From Spinacia oleracea (Eukaryota > Streptophyta > Magnoliopsida > Caryophyllales > Amaranthaceae), in contig NC_079487.1 of the NCBI RefSeq assembly GCF_020520425.1, positions 60,674,719-60,738,718 on the forward strand: a stretch of 64,000 nucleotides of DNA, in the 5' to 3' direction. Positions 44,664 through 59,660 of the stretch are shown in pieces. The notes below the pieces were generated by a model. That model was not told where the DNA came from. It made no database searches and saw only the letters and a list, made by a program, of their open reading frames with translations. Made by a program: the position numbers and the translations under genes. Every line of letters starts with the position of its first letter. Within the stretch, counting starts at the first letter, position 1.

Positions 44664-45506
44664 TGTCCTTGTTTAATGTTTTAAAGTTTTAGAGTTTAAT
44701 ACTTTGTAAAACATTATTGGTTAATCATTCACAATAAATGAATAGAATTCATTTTTCCATTTAATTTGTGGTTAAATGATGAGTCCCTTCAATTTGACGA
44801 TATATTCAAGATAGACTGTCAGGACCAGTCCTGTGACTAAGAAATGTCTATCAAGTGAACTTGAATGTCAAAAGTTTAAAATGGTCCCTGGTCGGAGTTT
44901 TCTATAAAGATGGACGCATAGAAAACGTTAGACGACTAGAATGCAAGATGACAAGTAGTTCTGTTTCTTGAACTATGTAGACATGGAAATGTCATAATCA
45001 TTTGCATAGATACTTACTTTGGGAAGACTAGTACCGGACAGACCTATGAAACTTTACTGTAAGAGATGAAAATCTGTCATAAGTAAATTTCATTAAAATT
45101 ATTAGACACTAAATCCTCAATACCTGAGTGATTTGAGATTACTTGTTTGAGAACTGGTTACTTTGACGTTGACCAACCGTCGCACCGTAAAAGGAGGCTA
45201 TAAAGGCAACGCTCAGGTAATCAACTATCAAACGAAGTCTAATCTCAAGATCGCAAGATTGGGATTGTCCTCCCATAAATCAGGATGAGATGATTAAAAG
45301 TTGTACAAGGCCACTCGGAGAGCTAGAAACTGTAAATTGCATGGCCGTGCTCGGATGAATCATAGGCTATGATTATCTGTTTATTTGATCAGTTGAACTC
45401 TGAAACCGAGAAACACCTCTGGACGTGATAAGGATGACAACTCTTACCTTATGTTCAAGAGCAAGCATCGAGCGACAAAGGAATTAGGAAATGCACACTT
45501 GTCCCT
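44664..45506 (+). other. Copia-2 3' untranslated region
   Basis: Non-coding, collinear with 61709-62549 of Copia-1 and, reversed, with 30000-30720 of Copia-R. Confidence 0.8.
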
Positions 45507-45523
45507 AAGGACAAGTGGGAGAC
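45507..45523 (+). promoter_or_regulatory. Copia-2 polypurine tract
   Basis: AAGGACAAGTGGGAGAC directly before the LTR start. Confidence 0.85.
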
Positions 45524-46901
45524 TGAAGGAAATAATGCCCTTGGTCCAAGTATGCATTTAATGTTAAGTCTAATAAATGCGGTTCAGTATTAATTAACAA
45601 GTTAATAATTCAGTGAGATCAAGTGAGCTGAATGCCTAGCTAGAGGCCGCTTCAGTTCAAGTGGAATTAATGATATTAATCCACAGCTTACTCTTGACTG
45701 AACCCGTAGGGTGACACAAATAGTACGTAAACGGATCAAGTATTTAATGGAATTAAATACTCCAAGTATGGATATTCGGAATCGACGGATCTTGGTTTCA
45801 ATGGGAGCTGAGATCGTCAAAGGCAAGAAATGAATACTCCGGAAACGATGATATTGCAGGAAACGGAAATATGGATCGTATCGGAAATATAAATATTATC
45901 CAAGTCGTAGATGTTGCCGGAAACGGAAACATGGTACGTATCGGAAAATATTATCGGAAATGGAAATATTGCCGGAATCGGAAATATTACCGGAAACGGA
46001 AATATTGTCTAAATCGGAAATATTATCGGAATCGGAAAATAATTCCGGAAACGGAAATATTAAATATTTGTTCGAAACGGAAATTAATTCCGGAATCGAA
46101 AATATTAAATATTGTTCGTATCGGAAATGAATTCCGGAATCTGGAATTTAATCGGAAGCGCGTCGTACGAATTAGCATCGGACGAGACTTGCTAGACGAA
46201 GGCCCAGCACGAAGCCAGGCCTACGCCCAGCAAGCCAAGCGCCCAAACACACGCTGCCAAGCCACGCCAGGCCCAACAATGGCCTTGGCGCGCGCGGAGC
46301 TGCGACATGGACTGCGACGAGTGGGCTGGCGCTGTGCGTGGGCTGTAAGGCCTGCGTGCGGTGCTAGCGTATCACTCGAAGTGTGTTACTCGAATCCTAA
46401 GTCTACCGGGATTCGTCATATGATTAAATCTAATCCTAAAAGATTTAGTTTATTTAATTAGAGTCCTAGTAGGATTATAATTAAATAAATTAGTATCCTA
46501 ATAGGATTCCAAGTCCTTTTCCATAACTCTATAAATAGGTGCCTAGGGTCACAATTTATGAGACACAATTTCAAGTATTCAAACAATAAAAAGCTAAGAT
46601 TTTTAAGTAGAAAAATCAACCATATTCTTGCCCTATTAGCCGAAAATATATAGTACCTTAAAGGCGATTCTAGTTGGTCAATCTTAAGGCGGATCCGGAC
46701 GTGCTGTGGACTATCTACGGAGGGACAACACTTGGAGTCCTAAAGACTTGTTCTTGTTCGGTTCGGGCGCAGCTAATGAGGGCACGCAACAAAGTGTATG
46801 CATCTGAATTATGCTAAATGATTATGTGTAAATAATATGTTTCCTGGCTTTATGGTTTTTCCGCATGATTTATGTTTATTCATATGTATCATAACCTAAC
46901 A
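45524..46901 (+). repeat. Copia-2 3' LTR, 1378 bp
   Basis: About 98% like the 5' LTR; lacks roughly 18 bases of the GC-rich block (near 46275). Confidence 0.95.
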
Positions 46902-46906
46902 AGAGT

Positions 46907-49850
46907 ATCTTTTGAGTCTCTCCTTTGTGTTTGATTTAGTAATCACTTTTACAGAATCCAAACAACGCTTTAGATCCTATCCAATAGATCTTTAACCCAG
47001 TATGTTCTATGTTTCGCCATGGTTCTAATATTGACAAATACTTTCAAATCTAACCATTTGAATGTCATTTTCAATAGAGAGATATGTATCTCATATATAG
47101 AACCAATAAACTTGACCTAGCTCCCACTAAACTCCTCATTTATAAGATGATCCATATTTTCATAAAGCTATGATTGCTCAATAGCCTTTTAGACAAATAT
47201 GGTCCAATTCCCACTTACATGCTTTAATCTACGAATAGATTTCTTAAGCTTGCTCTTTTATCTAGCATCCAAAACTTTTACATTGTGTGATGTACACGCT
47301 TCATTTCTACAAGTCCAATTGAGTAATGTGTTTCGTTTTCCAATTGCCATATTGCCATATGCAATGATTGCTAGATTTATCCAAAATAGTTCAAGCATTC
47401 CGACTTGGTGAAAAATATTTCAACATTATCAACGCCGTGAAGTTGTTTACAATCTTTAACCACCAATCTAGCTAGCTTCTCTTTTGTATGTGTATACAAT
47501 ATCATCTTTGTATGTTTTGAAAACATGTTTGTAACCAATGGGAGTAAACCCTTTATGCAAATCAACTTTATATGTTTAGAAAACATGTTTGCAACCAATG
47601 GGAGTGAACCCTTTATGCAAATCAACGTTCTATGTTTAGAAAACATGTTTGCAACTGATGGGAGTGAACCCTTTATGCAAATCAACCAAATCATAGATTT
47701 GATTCTTTAAGATGAAGATATTTCGATAAAATGGCCTCAAACCATTTTGTATGGCCTCAAACCATACTTATGTTTTTGATGGCCTCAAACCATACTTGGG
47801 AATTTTTAATTCGTCGTAGCTAACCTGTAAGTCGTATGTTTTTGAAGCACTTTCCAAAGTCTTCATAGTTTTCATTCCTCAAGATATCGATGTATCCATC
47901 TTGGTTGAATTATATTCCTTATACGATTTACCTAGGTATTGAACATCAAACGTTAGTGTCTATAAAAACATTACTCAAGTCCTTTGAGTATTAGGATTCT
48001 CTTGAAGCACTTCTAAAGTCTTCATGAAGCTCTTCCAAAGGCTTCTAAGTATGGAGCTTTTCCAAAGACTCCTAAGTATCCTACATTTGTTTGTTGCTTG
48101 ACTCGAAGTTCATTCGAGGTCATTTTTCTCCCACTTGCCTTTTTGGAAATATGATGGTTTCCTAAAAGACATTATCTAGAGCAACAACTATATGTTCTCA
48201 GATTTGTGGTAGAATCAATACCTTTTATTTCTATGAGTCGCTCATAAAGAAACATATATCTATTCTTGAGTTTGTTTGATGTAAACACTAACTCCCACTG
48301 GGTTTGACAACCCTAGATATATATGTACTGAAAAGATGTACTTAACCGAAGTTCAATCCTTATGACATCTTATCCTTAGCTTTGACAACTTTGTTTAGTG
48401 TGATAGTCACTTGAGAGTATCATTTAGAAACTATGTAGGAAAATAGTCGTGATTATCGTTAATCGAAATATATTCCGATTTCTCCATTTGGACATACCAT
48501 ATTCTTATGGAGCTTCAATTGTCATATTGCCATATAAACAATCTAGATAATCTTTCTTGGCTTATGCAAACATCACCTTGACCCAGCCTAGATGTTCCAA
48601 AATTCTTGCCAAGTTGATTTTATACCCTTTTGTGAATTACATTGAAGTATTTCACATATTTCACTTTGAGTAAATATAGTCATATTTTCTCAAATTCTTG
48701 TGAAATAGGTAGGTCATAAAATCCATCTTTGGCCTATGAACATAATTGTCTAGAATCTTCTAACAATAGTCCATTTCGATGTCATGTTCAACAAGCAAGA
48801 CCCACGTGTCTTAAATTAACCAACTTTCAGAAATCCATGCCATGGAATCTTAGAATGTTGACTTGTTGATATGGTCGTATGACAAGGCCAAAGATATGTG
48901 GAATACGAATCAAAATGTTTGATTTGAACCTTCTGAAGTTTTAGTGTGAAGAGATACGTTTGTTTATTAATCAATCATATGACTCAACCCTTCCGTGACC
49001 ATTTCATTTAAATAAACACTCAACAAATGTTTTTTTTTTACTTTGAATGCGAGTCTTTCCGTTGTCTAAACAGAAATTGATTATGATGATTAATGGAACA
49101 TAATACCATTAAGTTCCAGCCTTTAGAAGGACTTTAAAACAAACACGATGACCCTACAATTAATGTAGCACAACTTTGCTTCATTTCCTACTTGTAGGTC
49201 AATAACCAGACTTAGCTCCCGGAATTTGAGTTCTTAACAAGAGTTTAGAACCTCAAGCGGTAATCTAATACCATAGGAGTCTATTTGCTAAGTCTTTTTC
49301 TCTTTAACATAAACTTCAAGGTAGAAATTGAATCTTGAATTCATTTCTTTTGTTCCCCTTCCTATCCTTTCTAGCACGTTTTCTTATAGTCCTAAAGATT
49401 TTACTCTTTGCTTGATCTTCTTACTTTGTTATGCGTACAAAGTCCCTTTCTTTTATTCACTTTGAATGACCGCATCCAATGAGTCTAGTTCATTATCGAA
49501 TCAAAAGAAAATTGGTTGTTAACCATTGGTTATACATGAGTCTTTAACTCAATACTTCGTTTTTCCAAAACTACCCAGTATTCTGAATATATGAGGTCTA
49601 ATTGGTCTACCATTCAAATTCTAGTTTGAAAACAACCATGAAGATCACTATAAGAAAATAGCATTCAAGATACGCTCTCACTCTCCTTTTCTTTGAGAAT
49701 CGCTCTCAAAATTAGTTACCAATCGATCGAGGAAATATCGCAGTTCTATCGTCCGAACGCAATAAAGTTGAAGATTTACGATTCTACAAAATGAACTAGC
49801 AAAGAAAACATTTATCATACTTTAATAACTTGAAATAAAATAATTCAAGC
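46907..49850 (-). pseudogene. Copia-R decayed gag-pol
   Basis: No frame longer than about 100 codons, yet on the minus strand the DNA can be followed against Copia-2 in the right order. 49150-49200 matches the VGNGARIAALAVGT region. 48869-48900 matches LWHCRLGHINLK. 48668-48725 matches GFSYFITFTNDFSRY. 48089-48134 matches the SGRKGDLEEIRVEQQ linker. 47401-47480 matches ARLVAKG..HGVD. 46960-47130 matches the YVDD region. Substitutions and indels are dense and synonymous sites are not favoured, so it looks like drift without selection. A 60-bp tandem triplication (47515-47694) and ATGGCCTCAAACCAT repeats (47733-47787) were added in between. The alignment is by eye. Confidence 0.65.
47515..47694. 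repeat. Three tandem copies of a 60-bp unit in Copia-R
   Basis: AAACATGTTTG..AACC(A)ATGGGAGT..CCCTTTATGCAAATCAAC repeats exactly every 60 bases (47521, 47581, 47641). Confidence 0.92.
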
Positions 49851-52361
<2,511 letters not shown>

Positions 52362-52376
52362 GGCTCATGATACCAC
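52362..52376 (-). promoter_or_regulatory. Copia-R primer-binding site
   Basis: Minus strand GTGGTATCATGAGCC directly after the LTR end CCCCTACA; initiator-methionine tRNA type. Confidence 0.85.
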
Positions 52377-53377
52377 TGTAGGGGAATACAGTTAAACATA
52401 ATAACATGTGCGGAAACAATCCCCAAAGTTAGGAAGCATGTATAAAGCACAGATTAAGCATACTTACGTTTGAAGCGTGTTTTCCACGATAATCTGTCAA
52501 TGAACACGAACTTAGAACTCCACTTGTCGTTCCTCTACTTGGTTCACCGACACGATCAGACCCGTCTTGATAATCATAGCTTAGACAATCATTCAAGAGT
52601 TGTGCTTTTGGGAAGAACACATCCATGGAGGCAAAGAGAGAATTAGGGTTTCTCTTTTCTCCTAGGGTTGTGTGTAATCTGAATTGTGTGCTAGGAAAAC
52701 ATAAGTTTAGGTTATTAGAATAACCTAGATAGTAAGCAAGCCAACCAACCAAGGCCTAAGGCCATTAGCTGGCCAGCAAGCCCACGAGGGGATTTATGCA
52801 CGCACATCAATGTGGGCTGTGGGCCGCGAGCTGCTGCTTGCATTGTGCCTTGTCCGCGCGCGCCACACAACAGCGAGGCTCATGGGCCAGCGCTGCATTG
52901 CCATGCACGCTTGCGCCCATGGGCCTTGCGCTTGTGCGCTCCGGCTCGTGGGTTGCTTTCTTATTATGATTAAATTATCCTTCGACAATTTATTTATCGT
53001 TTCGTACTTGACGATCCAATGTCGTACGATACGATTATTCGTCTCGCCTATCTTACGAATATACGCAATGCGATATACGATTTCACGATCCAATGTTTAA
53101 TCGTATAATTATGTTTTTCCGAACTAATTTCCCGAAAAGCTATTAAATGAATTTCCGATTCATTTAATCCGGTGATCTGTTACGTGGCATTGGTGTGACC
53201 TTGCAGGTTCAGTCAAGAGTAAGTTGTGCGCTTAATATTCATTAGAACTCACTGATCGGAAGCATTGCTCCAGCTAGCTGTTCCGATAACTTGATCTCAC
53301 TGAATTAATTGTTCGCAATTAATCTGAACCTTGGTATTAGACTAAATGCACCTTGGTTGAAGGACACATTTCCTTCA
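52377..53377 (-). repeat. Copia-R 5' LTR
   Basis: Begins TGAAGGAAATGTGTCC on the minus strand; partner of 28973-29972. Its GC-rich part (52780-52960) makes long spurious frames. Confidence 0.92.
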
Positions 53378-53919
53378 CGTGAGTGGTCGATGTTCGTGCA
53401 AGCTTCGAATCCTTAGGAATTTAGGATTTGTCCGATTATATTATTTTCCTAAAACTACTAGATTTAGTTGTTAAGCTAAACACTAAAAACAAAAGGTTTA
53501 ATTTAAGTCTAATTCTAATTGAATTAGATAAATTGAATCCTAGTAGGTTTCTAGTTCCCATAATCCTACCCTATAAATAGGTGATGAAAATCACAATTTA
53601 TATACATAAAATTCTCAAGTATTCATATAGTTTTAAGGTTAAACTAAGCTTAATAATTTTCCAAATAATTAAGTACGAATAACATAAAACTTTAGGCTAA
53701 ATTCCAGTTAATTGAATGTAAGGCTTATCCGAACGTACTGTGGACTATCTACAGAGGGACTACACTTGGAGTCCTAAACTTGTTCTTGTTCGGAAGGCAC
53801 GCGTCACATGTATGTATCCTAGATTTTGCTAATTGACTACGTGGCGCAATTAATTTGGATTCCTGGCTTTATGGTTTTTCCGCATGAAATATATGTTTTT
53901 TATTTGTCATAACCTAATA
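53378..53919 (+). repeat. Copia-1 5' LTR, right part
   Basis: Continues the LTR after the Copia-R insertion (GTGGTCGATGTTCGTGCAAG.., also at 63460 in the 3' LTR), with TATA box at 53572 and end AACCTAATA. Confidence 0.92.
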
Positions 53920-53920
53920 G

Positions 53921-53934
53921 TGGTATCACGAGCC
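53921..53934 (+). promoter_or_regulatory. Copia-1 primer-binding site
   Basis: TGGTATCACGAGCC, identical to Copia-2. Confidence 0.85.
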
Positions 53935-56557
53935 TCTAATTAATTCCATAATCAATTATAGTTAACATAGTTAAATTTTATAAATTTGCAATGAATTAAA
54001 AGGTTGATTAATTTCGTTGATGGTAATTAATTGCAAATTCGTGCGATTATTTAATTATATGTTCGCAGGATTTTCGGCAGTTTAGTCAATAATGGTCGGA
54101 ATCATATCGCATAATTTTATAGTGTATTTCGCATGTAAACGGCGTTTTAAAATTTTGACTAAAACCAAAGATTTGATGTCGAATCCAGAATTCCCAAATT
54201 CGAAGCCTAACTTTGACTTTTCGGAGGTTTTAGTGTTAATGCAAAATTTATAATTTTTAGGATGTTAAATTAAATATTTGCGAATCTTGTATGTAAATCT
54301 TGAATCTATGATTGACCTACTGTATATGTTTAATGCCCAAGCTTGTTAATTATACAACCTAATTTGTAATTGTAATTAATTTGTTGAAATTCGAATAATT
54401 TAGAATTTGATTTGATTTTCATAATTAATTAGCAATTTACTTAGGATCCTATGATTAAAAACCACCATGAAATCCATGAAAATAAATATAATCCGAAATT
54501 AATTTGAATAATAAATTTCGATATTTCGCCCAAAATTTATGAAATTAATATGATTTATTAATTCGTCGATAAATTTAATAATAAAAGTTTTAACTTTTAT
54601 GAAATCCATTCACGAATCTTGCACGCACGAAGCAATGGACGCTAAGTATTACCCTGAAGGGGTGTTGTATAGTGCGGACATGCGACGACGAGCAAGGGAG
54701 CTCGTCGCCCATGCGATACGATGCAACGAGCAAGGGCGTGGCACATGCGCGCAAGGCAGTAGCCCTGCCATGGCTACGTGCTGCGAGCAGTGGGCGGGTG
54801 GGGCGAGAAGCAAGGCAGCAAGCAAGACGAGGCCGCCGAGCGGGCAGCGAGAGCTGGCTCGACCAGCGAGCGTTGCCCAGCACCAGCAAACGCTGCCTCG
54901 CCCAGCGAGGGATGCCTCGCCACAACGAGCGAGCTGCTGTGCGTAAGCGTGGCTTTCTCGGCTTGCTGCGTCTACGTGTGGCTGGTCGTACCTTGCTATA
55001 CGATCAGTTGAGTGGCAGCCCATGGAGCGTTGCTGCTACGTGGACTCGACGAGGCATGGGCGCGAGCCCATGGACTTTTTACTTGACCCGATTGGTTCGT
55101 TTTAATTTTGACTGTTCGGTTGAAAAATAAAATTAATTAAATTTAAATTCGTACTTTACTTTTTTCTCGGAATTTAATTTTGAATAATTTAATTATTATA
55201 AATTTTATTTATACTAATTATTTTACTAAAATTAAAACCCTTATTAAATTGAAATTAATTAATTTAATCAACTGAAAATAAATTAAAGACTTTAAATAAT
55301 AATTTATATGAGCATTAAATTTCAATTAAATTTTTAAGTTTCCGGTTGGACTAGGAAGTACAATTTTATGTTTAAAATTCGTAAAGCATGTAATATTCTT
55401 GGTTTTAGTGGGAGCGTTTTAGTCATAAACTCTTGATTAGGTCTACATTCCTTTAAGGTTAAAACAACTCGATTAAAATTAATAAGGATCGAATAATTTG
55501 TAGATTATTGGAAGCCTTGATTAATTGATGCAAATATTTATGTGATGCATAAAATGTTCTACTAACCAGCTATGTGGGCCATTCGTTGATAAAAGAAAGG
55601 GTGAATGGTATATTGTAAATGTACTGTTTTGCAGGTTATGGAAAGTTACTAGTATGGCCCAAATAGGATAGAAAATATTGTCTGCGTACCATTAATTTGA
55701 ATGTAAAATTGGTCTAATGCACCAAAGTTTTTAATTTAAATATGGTCTGCGTACCATCAAATAGTTATAATTAGTTTAAATTATAGCTTATCCTATTTGA
55801 AGAAAATGGCGCCTCCCATGGTGAAATTCAAGACCGAGTTTCCAATCCATTTTCAAGACGGAGTTTGAAGTTGAAGCTTCAAGATGAAGTCGGGCCATAC
55901 TAGATCACATTTATATCTTATGCATGCTTTAAGTTATTTATTGCTTTAAATATGTTAATTATGCATGAGATTGTGGCTTGATTATGTTGCATGATTAAGG
56001 ATTTTAGTTCACTTAAAATATAACCAATAAAGTAAGAGCCTTAAGTTTCAAACTTTAAAAATTGAGCTAAAAGGTACCATGCCAAAATAACACTTACTTG
56101 GATAACCTTTACATCAATCTTAGTAATAGTTTTCCGCCATAGAGAGGTGTTACTTATTGATCCTAAAGGGGTAAGGTACATAAATAAATGTGAGTACATG
56201 TTAGTTTTGGTGAAACTCAACGATATAAGTAAGGAGTCCTTTCATGTCGTGGCAAAACAGATAGGTTTACCTAATAAGATCTTAGACGTACCTATCAACC
56301 AAGAGTAGTTCTAGACTATTAGCAAAGGCTTTGCTTACCTACAATATTTTAGAATTGAGTCTAAATACATAATGTGCTTAATTCTTCAATGATTTAAGGA
56401 TCTTGGAATCATTTTATTCACACCTGCAGGAACACATAACTTGAATAAAATGCTTAATATACATTGAAGTATGCATGCATGCTATAATTTAAGTTTATTA
56501 AGAAAAACTGTGAATGGTTATTTATTTGTTTATTCTTTTTCAATTGTAGTTTTAACT
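53935..56557 (+). other. Copia-1 leader with GC-rich island
   Basis: Same organisation as 33222-35777; the GC-rich island is 54640-55080. Long frames there on both strands are compositional artefacts. Confidence 0.75.
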
Positions 56558-56992
56558 ATAGAAAACAACAATTCATTCAACATCTGATCAATTCTCAAAA
56601 AGGAGAAGTTGAGCGGGAAAAACTTCCTTGACTGGCAAAGGAACTTGCAAATAGTTCTTATTCAGGAAGAAAAGGAGTATTTCCTGGAAGAGGCGATGCC
56701 CGAAGCTGCTAGCGACGGGGTCACTTTGGCAGCCTTCAATCGTTGGATTGATGCCAACAAGGATGTAAAATGTCTAATGCTTGCAACCATGAGTGCAGAT
56801 CTACAGAAAACGTTCATCAACTCAGATGCTTTCACGATCATCAGTGAGTTAAAGAACATGTTCGAAGATATGGCTCGAGTCGAAAGATTCGAGACTCATA
56901 GGAAAATTCTTGAGACCAAGCTTAAGAAAGGCGAACCCGTAAGTCCACATGTTCTCAAAATGATTGGACTCATTGAGAATATGAGTCGGCTA

Positions 56993-58326
56993 GATCAGCA
57001 GTTCTCTCAGGAAATGGCTGTAGACACCATCCTCCATTCTCTTCATAGCGGGTATGATTAGTTGAAGCTGAACTACAGTATGAATAGTCTGGACAAGACG
57101 CTCACTGAGCTTTACGGTATGCTGAAGACTGCTGAAAAGACGCTCAAAAGCGATAAGCAAGATGTGCTTATGGTGCGTGGGGGCAACTTCAAAAAATCTG
57201 GTAAGAAGAGGAATGCTAAGAAAGGTGGCAAGAAGGCCAGCCTAACTAAGAAAGATGGCGGCACCAAGTCTGACAAGAAGAAGGTGAGCCAACCCACTTC
57301 TGAATCTGAATGTTTCTACTTCAAGAAGAAGGGGCATTGGAAGAGAGATTGCTTGAAACTTAAGATCAGAAGAACGGAGCGGTCGTTCCATCTTCAGGTA
57401 TTTTCGTTATAGACTGTATACTTGATAATTCAACTTCTTGGGTATTAGATACAGGTTGTGGCTCACACTTATGTTCCAATTCGCAGGGACTAAGAAGAAG
57501 TAGAAGGTTAAGCAAGGGTGAAGTCGACCTACGAGTGGGAAATGGAGCACGGATTGCTGCATTAGCTGTAGGAACTTATTATTTGTCGTTGCCCTCTGGG
57601 CTAGTTTTGGAACTGGAAGAATGTTTCCATGTTCCAAGTCTTACTAAATACATCATTTCTGTATCTTGCTTAGATGCTAAGGGATTTTCCATTTTAATAA
57701 AAGACAATAGTTCCTCGTTTTATTTTAAAGAAATGTTTTATGGATCTGCTAGATTAGTAAATGGACTTTATTTATTAGATCACGACAAACAAGTTTATAA
57801 CATAAATACCAAAAAGGCCAAAAAGAATGATTCAGATCTCACCTATCTGTGGCATTGTCGATTAGGCCATATAAACATAAAGCGCATAGAAAGACTTCAA
57901 AAGTAAGGAATTCTAGAACCATTTGACTTAGAGGATTATGGTAAGTGCGAATCATGTTTACTTGGCAAAATGACAAAGAAACCTTTCTCTTAAGTTGGAG
58001 AAAGAGCAACTGAACTATTGGGTTTAATACATACAGATGTATATGGACCAATGAGTACAAATGATAGAGGTGGTTTCACCTACTTTATCACTTTCACTAA
58101 TCACTTCACTAGATATAGTTATGTCTACCTAATGAAGCATAAGTCTGAATCCTTTGACAAATTCAAGAAATTTCAGAGTGAAGTAGAGAATCAGTTAGGC
58201 AAGAAGATTAAGGCACTGCGGTCTGATAGAGGCGGTGAATATCTGAGCTATGAATTTGATGACCATCTGAAAGAATGTGGAATTCTATCAGAATTGACTC
58301 CTCCCAGAACACTTCAATGGAACGGT
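56993..58326 (+). repeat. Tandem duplication in Copia-1, copy 1 (1334 bp)
   Basis: From GATCAGCAGTTCTCTCAGG in gag to ..TTCAATGGAACGGT in integrase. Confidence 0.97.
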
Positions 58327-59660
58327 GATCAGCAGTTCTCTCAGGAAATGGCTGTAGACACCATCCTCCATTCTCTTCATAGCGGGTATGATTAGTTGAA
58401 GCTGAACTACAGTATGAATAGTCTGGACAAGACGCTCACTGAGCTTTACGGTATGCTGAAGACTGCTGAAAAGACGCTCAAAAGCGATAAGCAAGATGTG
58501 CTTATGGTGCGTGGGGGCAAGTTCAAAAAATCTGGTAAGAAGAGGAATGCTAAGAAAGGTGGCAAGAAGGCCAGCCTAACTAAGAAAGATGGCGGCACCA
58601 AGTCTGACAAGAAGAAGGTGAGCCAACCCACTTCTGAATCTGAATGCTTCTACTTCAAGAAGAAGGGGCATTGGAAGAGAGATTGCTTGAAACTTAAGAT
58701 CAGAAGAACGGAACGGTCGTTCCATCTTCAGGTATTTTCGTTATAGACTGCATACTTGATAATTCAACTTCTTGGGTATTAGATACAGGTTGTGGCTCAC
58801 ACTTATGTTCCAATTCGCAGGGACTAAGAAGAAGTAGAAGGTTAAGCAAGGGTGAAGTCGACCTACGAGTGGGAAATGGAGCACGGATTGCTGCATTAGC
58901 TGTAGGAACTTATTATTTGTCGTTGCCCTCTGGGCTAGTTTTGGAACTGGAAGAATGTTTCCATGTTCCAAGTCTTACTAAATACATCATTTCGGTATCT
59001 TGCTTAGATGCTAAGGGATTTTCCTTTTTAATAAAAGACAATAGTTCCTCGTTTTATTTTAAAGAAATGTTTTATGGATCTGCTAGATTAGTAAATGGAC
59101 TTTATTTATTAGATCATGACAAACAAGTTTATAACATAATTACCAAAAAGTCCAAAAAGAATGATTCAGATCTCACCTATCTTTGGCATTGTCGATTAGG
59201 CCATATAAACATAAAGCGCATAGAAAGACTTCAAAAGTAAGGAATTCTAGAACCATTTGACTTAGAGGATTATGGTAAGTGCGAATCATGTTTACTTGGC
59301 AAAATGACAAAGAAACCTTTCTCTTAAGTTGGAGAAAGAGCAACTGAACTATTGGGTTTAATCCATACAGATGTATATGGACCAATGAGTACAAATGATA
59401 GAGGTGGTTTCAGCTACTTTATCACTTTCACTAATCACTTCACTAGATATAGTTATGTCTACCTAATAAAGCATAAGTCTGAATCCTTTGACAAATTCAA
59501 GAAATTTCAGAGTGAAGTAGAGAATCAGTTAGGCAAGAAGATTAAGGCACTGCGGTCTGATAGAGGCGGTGAATATCTGAGCTATGAATTTGATGACCAT
59601 CTGAAAGAATGTGGAATTCTATCAGAATTGACTCCTCCCAGAACACTTCAATGGAACGGT
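58327..59660 (+). repeat. Tandem duplication in Copia-1, copy 2 (1334 bp)
   Basis: About 13 differences from copy 1, so about 99% identical. All three internal stops of copy 1 are present here too. Confidence 0.97.

Larger units (their letters stand above)
31812..46901 (+). mobile_element. Copia-2: Ty1/Copia element with a LINE in its reverse transcriptase
   Basis: LTRs 31812-33206 and 45524-46901 (TGAAGGAAATAATGCCC..CCTAACA), about 2% different, with a perfect AGAGT duplication. Order: LTR, primer site, 2.6-kb leader, gag-protease, integrase, reverse transcriptase (cut by the LINE 38519-43421), RNase H, 3' untranslated region, polypurine tract, LTR. Without the LINE it is about 10.2 kb. It is the youngest LTR element here, but its coding region already has several lesions. 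Confidence 0.95.
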
